NCBI RefSeq assembly: GCF_018596335.1
Contig: NZ_JAHEPS010000006.1
Coordinates: forward strand, 171,157 to 235,156
Length of the DNA: 64,000 nt
Source of the DNA: Shewanella jiangmenensis
GTDB lineage: Bacteria > Pseudomonadota > Gammaproteobacteria > Enterobacterales > Shewanellaceae
Direction of reading: 5' to 3'
Shown: one piece after another, positions 58,680 through 64,000 of the stretch
How the letters are laid out: each line of letters begins with the position of its first letter
Position numbering within the stretch: the first letter of the stretch is position 1
Translations under genes and position numbers: made by a program
The notes under the pieces: generated by a model
Database searches by the model: none
What the model saw: only the letters and a program-made list of their open reading frames with translations
Told to the model about the DNA's origin: nothing

Positions 58680-60173
58680 ATGAGCTTTAACTACGGTGTT
58701 GACCATCTTACCCTTGAGAAAGTAAATGCAATTGCCGATGGCAGCTTACAGGCCGTACTGAGCCCCGAGGCCATCGCCAAAATCAACGCAAGCCGCCACA
58801 ACGTGGATGTGATGGCCGCATCGGATAAAGCCATTTACGGCATCAACACCGGCTTTGGCCCCCTGTGCGACACCCAGATCTCTCCGGCTGAAACCCATCT
58901 TTTGCAAAAAAACCTGCTCATCACCCACGCGGTGGGCGTAGGTGAGCCGATTGCCAAGTCCATCTCCAAGCTGATGCTTATCACCAAGGTGCACGCCCTG
59001 AGTCAGGGGTTTTCCGGTATTCGCCTCGAAGTGGTTGAGCGCATGCTCACCTTTATCGCCCTCGACCTTATTCCTGTGGTGCCTGAGCAGGGCTCTGTGG
59101 GCGCATCAGGCGACTTGGCGCCCCTGTCGCACCTCTTTTTGCCGCTGATTGGTGAAGGTGAGTTCTGGCAGGGTGACAGCATCATTTCTGCGGCCGATGC
59201 GCTTAAAGCCAACGGCCTTGCGCCCCTTGAACTTCATGCCAAAGAAGGACTGGCGCTGATTAACGGCACCCAGTTTATTTTGTCCCACGCCATCACCGCC
59301 CTGACCAAGATGGGCTATCTGCTTGATTTAGCAGATATGGCTGGCGCCATGAGCATTGAAGGTATGCAGGGCAGTCAGTCGCCGTTTCGCGCCGAGCTGC
59401 ATGAAATCCGCCCCTTTGCCGGTAACATCGAAGTGGCCGCCCGTATGCGCAGCTTCTTTGCGGGCTCCGAGAACATGGCCTCCCACGCGGATTGCGACCG
59501 GGTGCAGGACCCATACTCGCTGCGCTGTATCCCTCAGGTACACGGCGCGTCGCGTAATGCCTACAATCACTTGAAAGAACTCGCCGAAATCGAGATGAAC
59601 TCGGTGACTGACAACCCGATTGTGATAAGCGAGCAAGAAGCCATCTCCGGCGGCGGTTTCCACGGTCAGCCACTGGCCATGGTGCTGGACTACACCTCGA
59701 TTGCCGCTGCGGAGCTTGGCAACATCGCCGATCGTCGCTGCTATTTGCTGCTCGAAGGCTTGCATGGCTTGCCGCGCCTGCTGACCACCTCGGGTGGCCT
59801 TAACTCCGGCATGATGATCCCCCAGTACGTGACTGCGGCATTGGTCACCGAAAACAAATCCCTGTGTTTCCCGCCATCGGCCGACAGCGTGCCGACCTCC
59901 ATGGGACAGGAAGACCATGTGTCCATGGGCAGTATCTCTGGTCGTAAGCTCAATCAAATTTTGGGCAACCTTGAGAAAATCTTCGCCATTGAGCTGATGT
60001 ATGCCGCCCAGGCCATTGATTTTCGCCGCCCGAACCGCTGCTCAGAGATTATCGAGATAAACCATGCGCTTATTCGCGCTAAAGTGGCCAAGCTTGAAGA
60101 AGACCGACTGCTCAAGCCCGATATCGACGCCATCATCGCCCTGGTAAAAGCCCAGGCCTTTATCGTGAAATAA
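58680..60173 (+). CDS. hutH: histidine ammonia-lyase
   Basis: This 497-residue enzyme deaminates histidine to urocanate. The residues that form the MIO prosthetic group are Ala142-Ser143-Gly144 in GSVGASGDLAPLSH. Other conserved blocks are YGINTGFGPL, QDPYSLRCIPQVHG and a glutamine/serine-rich MGQEDHVSMGS. AGGAGCCAAAG precedes the ATG. hutU follows 13 bp later with TAAGGAGG overlapping the hutH stop. Confidence 0.96.
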   Translation: MSFNYGVDHLTLEKVNAIADGSLQAVLSPEAIAKINASRHNVDVMAASDKAIYGINTGFGPLCDTQISPAETHLLQKNLLITHAVGVGEPIAKSISKLMLITKVHALSQGFSGIRLEVVERMLTFIALDLIPVVPEQGSVGASGDLAPLSHLFLPLIGEGEFWQGDSIISAADALKANGLAPLELHAKEGLALINGTQFILSHAITALTKMGYLLDLADMAGAMSIEGMQGSQSPFRAELHEIRPFAGNIEVAARMRSFFAGSENMASHADCDRVQDPYSLRCIPQVHGASRNAYNHLKELAEIEMNSVTDNPIVISEQEAISGGGFHGQPLAMVLDYTSIAAAELGNIADRRCYLLLEGLHGLPRLLTTSGGLNSGMMIPQYVTAALVTENKSLCFPPSADSVPTSMGQEDHVSMGSISGRKLNQILGNLEKIFAIELMYAAQAIDFRRPNRCSEIIEINHALIRAKVAKLEEDRLLKPDIDAIIALVKAQAFIVK

Positions 60174-60186
60174 GGAGGTTTGCATC

Positions 60187-62199
60187 ATGGACAACAGCAT
60201 GACTTTTAAGGCGCAAATCCAGCAGGGGATCCCAAGCGAGCTGCCTGCGCCAAAGCCGTATCCAGCCGGTGCCAACCGCGCGCCCAAGCGTAAAGACATT
60301 CTCACCCCGGCCGAAAAGCAGCTCGCGGTACGTAACGCGCTGCGCTATTTCCCCGCCGAGTGGCATCAGGAGCTGGCGGCAGAGTTTGCCAAAGAACTCA
60401 ATGACTTTGGCCGTATTTACATGTACCGCTTCAAGCCAGAGTACGCCATGAAGGCCCGTGCCATTTCCGATTATCCGGCCAAATGTGAGCAGGCTGCCGC
60501 CATTATGCTGATGGTTGATAACAACCTCGACCCAGCCGTGGCCCAGCATCCCGAAGAGCTGATTACCTACGGTGGTAATGGCGCCGTGTTCCAAAACTGG
60601 GCCCAGTATCGCCTGACCATGAAATACCTAAGCGAGATGGAAGCAGATCAGACTCTGCATCTGTACTCAGGTCACCCTATGGGGCTGTTCCCATCATCCG
60701 TTGATGCGCCGCGGGTGGTAGTGACCAACGGCATGATGATCCCCAACTACTCCAAGCCCGACGACTGGGAGCGCTTCAATGCCCTCGGTGTAACCCAATA
60801 CGGCCAGATGACCGCCGGCTCCTTTATGTACATTGGCCCCCAGGGCATAGTACACGGCACTACCATCACGGTAATGAATGGTTTCCGTAAGGTGCTGGAA
60901 AAAGGTGATAATCCCAAGGGCAAGATTTTCCTGACCGCCGGTCTTGGCGGTATGAGCGGTGCCCAGCCCAAGGCGGGTAACATCGCTGGCTGTATCACAG
61001 TGTGCGCCGAGGTGAACCCCAAGGCCGCCACCAAGCGCCACGAGCAGGGCTGGGTGGATGAGCTTATCGACAATATGCCTGCGCTGGTTGAGCGGGTAAA
61101 ACTGGCTCAGGCCAATGAAGAAGTGGTATCCATTGCCTTTATCGGCAACGTGGTAAACGTATGGGAAGCCTTTGACGAGCATGAAATTTTTGTTCACTTG
61201 GGCTCAGATCAAACATCCCTTCACAACCCATGGTCCGGCGGCTACTATCCGGTGGATGTAAGCTTTGATGAGTCCAATCGCCTCATCCGAGAAGAGCCTG
61301 AGCTGTTTAAAGCCAAGGTGCAGCAAACCCTCAAGCGCCACGCCGATGCTGTAAACCGCCATACCGCCAAGGGCACTTACTTCTTCGATTACGGCAACGC
61401 CTTTTTGCTGGAAGCCTCCCGCGCCGGTGGCGATGTGATGGCTGACAACGGCATCGACTTCAAGTACCCATCCTACGTGCAGGACATTCTCGGCCCCATG
61501 TGTTTCGACTACGGTTTTGGCCCGTTCCGCTGGGTGTGTACCTCGGGTCGCAGCGCGGACCTTGATAAAACCGATGCCATCGCCGCCGAGGTGCTGGAGC
61601 GGCTGATGGCCAAAGCGCCTGTTGAAATTCAGCAGCAGATGCAGGACAACATCACCTGGATTAAAGACGCCAAACAAAACAAGCTGGTGGTGGGCTCACA
61701 GGCACGCATCCTTTATGCCGACGCCGAAGGCCGGATGGAAATCGCCAAGGCCTTTAACGATGCCATCAACCGCGGCGAAATTGGCCCTGTGGTGCTTGGC
61801 CGCGACCATCACGATGTGAGCGGTACCGATTCGCCATTCCGGGAAACCTCCAACATCTATGATGGCAGCCGCTTTACCGCCGATATGGCCATTCATAACG
61901 TGATTGGCGACAGCTTCCGCGGCGCGACCTGGGTATCCATCCACAACGGCGGCGGGGTAGGTTGGGGCGAAGTGATTAACGGCGGTTTTGGTATGTTGCT
62001 CGATGGCAGCGAGGCCGCCGAGCGTCGCTTAAAGTCCATGCTGCTGTTTGATGTGAATAATGGCATTGCCCGTCGCAGTTGGGCCCGCAACGAAGAAGCC
62101 AACTTCGCCATCAAACGCGAAATGGCCCGCACCCCCAAACTCAAGGTGACCCTCGCCAATCTGGTGGATGACGACATCATCAACGCCCTTGAGTTTTAA
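60187..62199 (+). CDS. hutU: urocanate hydratase, long form
   Basis: This 670-residue NAD-dependent enzyme turns urocanate into imidazolone propionate. It is clearly longer than the common bacterial HutU (about 555 residues) and lacks that form's N-terminal block; the length is close to the animal UROC1 type (about 675). Family blocks are YGGNGAVFQNWAQY, TLHLYSGHPMGLFPSS, YGQMTAGSFMYIGPQGIVHGT, TAGLGGMSGAQPKA and FGPFRWVCTSG. Similarity is continuous, so it is not a fusion. A strong TAAGGAGG precedes the start. It is co-transcribed with hutH. Confidence 0.93.
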   Translation: MDNSMTFKAQIQQGIPSELPAPKPYPAGANRAPKRKDILTPAEKQLAVRNALRYFPAEWHQELAAEFAKELNDFGRIYMYRFKPEYAMKARAISDYPAKCEQAAAIMLMVDNNLDPAVAQHPEELITYGGNGAVFQNWAQYRLTMKYLSEMEADQTLHLYSGHPMGLFPSSVDAPRVVVTNGMMIPNYSKPDDWERFNALGVTQYGQMTAGSFMYIGPQGIVHGTTITVMNGFRKVLEKGDNPKGKIFLTAGLGGMSGAQPKAGNIAGCITVCAEVNPKAATKRHEQGWVDELIDNMPALVERVKLAQANEEVVSIAFIGNVVNVWEAFDEHEIFVHLGSDQTSLHNPWSGGYYPVDVSFDESNRLIREEPELFKAKVQQTLKRHADAVNRHTAKGTYFFDYGNAFLLEASRAGGDVMADNGIDFKYPSYVQDILGPMCFDYGFGPFRWVCTSGRSADLDKTDAIAAEVLERLMAKAPVEIQQQMQDNITWIKDAKQNKLVVGSQARILYADAEGRMEIAKAFNDAINRGEIGPVVLGRDHHDVSGTDSPFRETSNIYDGSRFTADMAIHNVIGDSFRGATWVSIHNGGGVGWGEVINGGFGMLLDGSEAAERRLKSMLLFDVNNGIARRSWARNEEANFAIKREMARTPKLKVTLANLVDDDIINALEF

Positions 62200-62275
62200 G
62201 GCCCTTTGAGGCTGCGGCGCGAGTCAGGCATGGATGACTGGCTATACATGGCGCAAGTTAAGCCTTTAAATCGTT

Positions 62276-62300
62276 AAAACGCCCTTAGGGGCGTTTTTTT
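62276..62300 (+). terminator. terminator of hutHU
   Basis: The stem AAACGCCC/GGGCGTTT with loop TTAG is followed by a T tract, 77 bp after the hutU stop. Confidence 0.88.
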
Positions 62301-62662
62301 ATCCTTCAGTGCCCCTCGAGACATTGCGAGACTAAGCAAGCCATAGCAAGCCATAGCAAGCCATAGCAAGACTGAGCTAAGCAAGCCATGGGAAAGGGAG
62401 GAGCTTCAATCGGGTTGGGTAGATGCGACAAAACTGCTGTGAACTGCTGATAGATAAATGATGAACAACAATGATTTATAACACTTGCATAACACGAGTC
62501 GATTCTGAGAAGATGCGGCTTTACAGGATGTTACAGCACGTAATTACGGACGATGTCGCCACTTCGCCCCTGCGGTAGCCATGCCAATTGTCTGCTGAAC
62601 CGCTATATGGTTGCGGCTATAGGGTTGGTGCCTACCTGAGTCAGGACCACCCGATTTCATCA
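62301..62662. other. intergenic stretch before the integrase remnant, with a 10-bp repeat
   Basis: No gene is recognised. A 10-bp unit GCAAGCCATA occurs three times in register (62336-62365), with a half copy and a further GCAAGCCAT at 62381. From about 62450 the sequence is AT-richer than the hut genes. No attC-type pair of core sites (GTTRRRY ... RYYYAAC around a hairpin) was found. Confidence 0.6.
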
Positions 62663-63719
62663 TCAGCTTAATCTGTCCAACGGACTCACAGTCCCGGCAT
62701 AGTGTTGCCCCAGTACGTGGGTATAAATCTGCGTCGTACTTTCTTATTGAAAAGAGTCATCGTTGTGACCAAGCAATTCCTGCACAGTGCGGATATCGTA
62801 ACCGGCCTGCAAAAGATGAGTGGCACAAATTCAGTGGGACTGAATTTGAACAGCTCCGCTGGCCCGAAGGGGAAAATACAGGGAAGTATTTTATAAAAGA
62901 ATGGCGAAAGGTATGGCACGTCACCCGCTTATTGACCCCTGATTTAGCAACGGCGACCGCCAGCGCTTTGCGCACAACACTCTGATGCAGATGATGCCGA
63001 CATAACACCCCGGTAATGGGATGATGGCAGATTGCATGTGATGGGAAGACAAACATCCAGATGGATTTTCTGAACGCATTGGGATATTTGCGCCCAAGTG
63101 CATAGGGCAGCGATGGCCCCAGGCCTTGTAAGTTATCTTTCTGCTGAAGGGCTGTGGCGCTGTTTATGTATGATTGCAATGCTGTCGCACAATGTTGGCT
63201 TAGTAGTGTTTTGCGATCTTTGCGATCTTTGCGGCCTTTACCGTCCCGCACTGTTAAGGACAGATGTTCAAGATCGACATCCTGGATCCTGAGTCTGAGA
63301 CATTCGGAGATCCGCAGGCCACTGCCGTAAAGCATTTCGACAATCAGGCGGCTACGTCCTTCCAGACAATTCAGGATGCGCTTTACTTCACCAACGGTCA
63401 GTACCACAGGCAGGAATCGCTGTTTGCTGGCGTAATGAAAACCAAGGCTGCCAAGTTCCTGATGCAAGTGCTTATGATAAAGGTAGACCAGCGCATTTAA
63501 CGCCGTCTTTTGAGTGTTTATTGCCACATTGCGTTGATTGGCGATAAAGGTCAGAAACTGTGCGACCTCCGCTTGTCCCATCTCTGCCGGGTGCCTTTTA
63601 TGGTGAAAACGGATAAAGGCCTTTATCCAATACAGATATGTCTTTTCTGTTCGGATGCTGTACCCACGCATCCGCATCTCTTCGCGAATGCCCTGCAGAA
63701 ACGGACTTTGATAGGCCAT
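62663..63719 (-). pseudogene. intI: integron integrase IntI, disrupted
   Basis: This tyrosine recombinase of the IntI type starts MAYQSPFLQGIREEMRMRGY and has the first catalytic block YGSGLRISECLRLR and HTFRHSF. The IntI-specific extra helix region is present (LPYALGRKYPNAFRKSIWMF and RHHLHQSVVRKAL). After HTFRHSF a 70-bp insertion (62825-62894) shifts the frame. The family continuation ATHLLQAGYDIRTVQELLGH then resumes. A 15-bp insertion (62744-62758) adds an in-frame TAA, and TTQIYTHVLGQHYAG with the catalytic Tyr follows to a TGA at 62663-62665. Removing both insertions leaves 323 codons, the normal size. A 9-bp duplication (KDRKDRK) is also present. The protein should be inactive. Confidence 0.88.
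62825..62894. mobile_element. 70-bp palindromic insertion in intI (REP/MITE-like)
   Basis: The insertion consists of two hairpins. One is AAATTCAGT-GGG-ACTGAATTT, a perfect 9-bp stem; the other is AAAATAC-AGGGAA-GTATTTT. A GC-rich middle (CTGGCCCGAAGGGG) joins them. It separates two parts of intI that join cleanly when it is removed. Such small palindromic elements are mobilised by proteins encoded elsewhere. No second copy was noticed in the window, and no clear target duplication is seen. Confidence 0.7.
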
Positions 63720-63736
63720 GTCGGAAGCCCCAAAAA

Positions 63737-63752
63737 CTGTACGTACATACAG
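63737..63752. promoter_or_regulatory. LexA (SOS) box in front of intI
   Basis: CTGTACGTACATACAG fits the gammaproteobacterial LexA consensus CTGT-N8-ACAG exactly and lies 17 bp before the intI start codon. Integron integrases are commonly repressed by LexA from such a box. It is intact although the gene is broken. Confidence 0.88.
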
Positions 63753-63885
63753 TATTATTTTAAAGTGGACGATTTTGCCAGCTCAAAAGACAAAAAATGT
63801 GCGCACTATTTCTGAAACACTTTTTATAACTATAGAAAATTCATAGATTTAAAAATGGTGAACGAAACAAAACGAGCGCAAATCA

Positions 63886-64000
63886 TGCGCATGCGCACTT
63901 TCCACCCAGGATGATTTTTGCAAGGTTAAAAATCGAATTTAAAAACAGCGTGTTGCGTGAGATTTCACCAAGTGGTCAGATGTGAGATTATGCGCATGCG
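63886..64000. repeat. paired TGCGCATGCGCA palindromes upstream of intI
   Basis: The 12-bp perfect palindrome TGCGCATGCGCA lies at 63886-63897. A second copy begins at 63991 and is cut by the window end after ten matching bases. They are 105 bp apart, in the region where the integron attI site would be expected. The stretch between is AT-rich and shows no gene. Confidence 0.6.

Noticed and set aside
60187..62199. HutU as a fusion protein because of its 670 residues
   Set aside because: Urocanase-type blocks run through the whole length; it is a long subfamily member, not a fusion.
62301..62662. attC or gene-cassette remnants beside the integrase
   Set aside because: No paired GTTRRRY/RYYYAAC core sites around a hairpin were found; the cassette side would be to the right of the window.

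Overview
The window looks like chromosomal DNA of a Gram-negative gammaproteobacterium, most likely a Shewanella of the GC-rich (S. amazonensis-like) type. This is inferred from protein resemblance and gene neighbourhoods: napEDABC without napFGH; astC-astA-astD followed by a DUF1338 gene; the maoP/hdfR divergent pair with rimK; tamA-tamB; hutHU; and a chromosomal integron-type integrase. No rRNA, tRNA or CRISPR array was recognised.

Layout, left to right. 0-6.2 kb: a possible tiny Cys-rich ORF, a Bcr/CflA drug exporter, a MocR-type regulator divergent from a LysE-type exporter, and a SulP anion transporter. 6.4-15.5 kb: ppx-ppk polyphosphate genes, a YegD-like Hsp70, a CreA-like lipoprotein, an alpha-carbonic anhydrase and metC. 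15.8-23.7 kb: a signalling island in which a response regulator with an intact EAL domain is coupled by overlap to a sensor kinase and is divergent from a chemoreceptor; kinase and receptor share the same duplicated helical sensor domain. A diguanylate cyclase follows. 23.8-35.4 kb: an outer-membrane barrel, rimK-maoP, hdfR, dgkA, a secreted ATP-type DNA ligase, a low-Mr phosphatase, a membrane NERD protein, an HU-like protein, the ldtD-mepK peptidoglycan pair, and rplY with a structured leader.

35.5-47.3 kb: tamB-tamA, an isoaspartyl peptidase, a CBS-domain protein and hrpA. 47.9-52 kb: the periplasmic nitrate reductase operon napEDABC, including napE, with a perfect CRP site and an FNR-like site upstream. 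52.1-58.5 kb: arginine succinyltransferase pathway genes, DUF1338, an Lrp/AsnC regulator and a LysR regulator. 58.7-62.2 kb: hutH-hutU, with the long form of urocanase. 62.7-64 kb: an integron integrase pseudogene, broken by a 70-bp palindromic insertion and by a 15-bp insertion carrying a stop, which still has a perfect LexA box in front.

Two features stand out. One is the HBM-like sensor domain shared by the divergent chemoreceptor and the kinase of a c-di-GMP two-component pair. The other is a scattered population of short direct tandem repeats, mostly 14-16 bp per unit and unrelated in sequence to one another. They lie just past stop codons or in frame as 5-residue repeats (CreA-like, Ppk, TamB), and occur at more than a dozen places in 64 kb.
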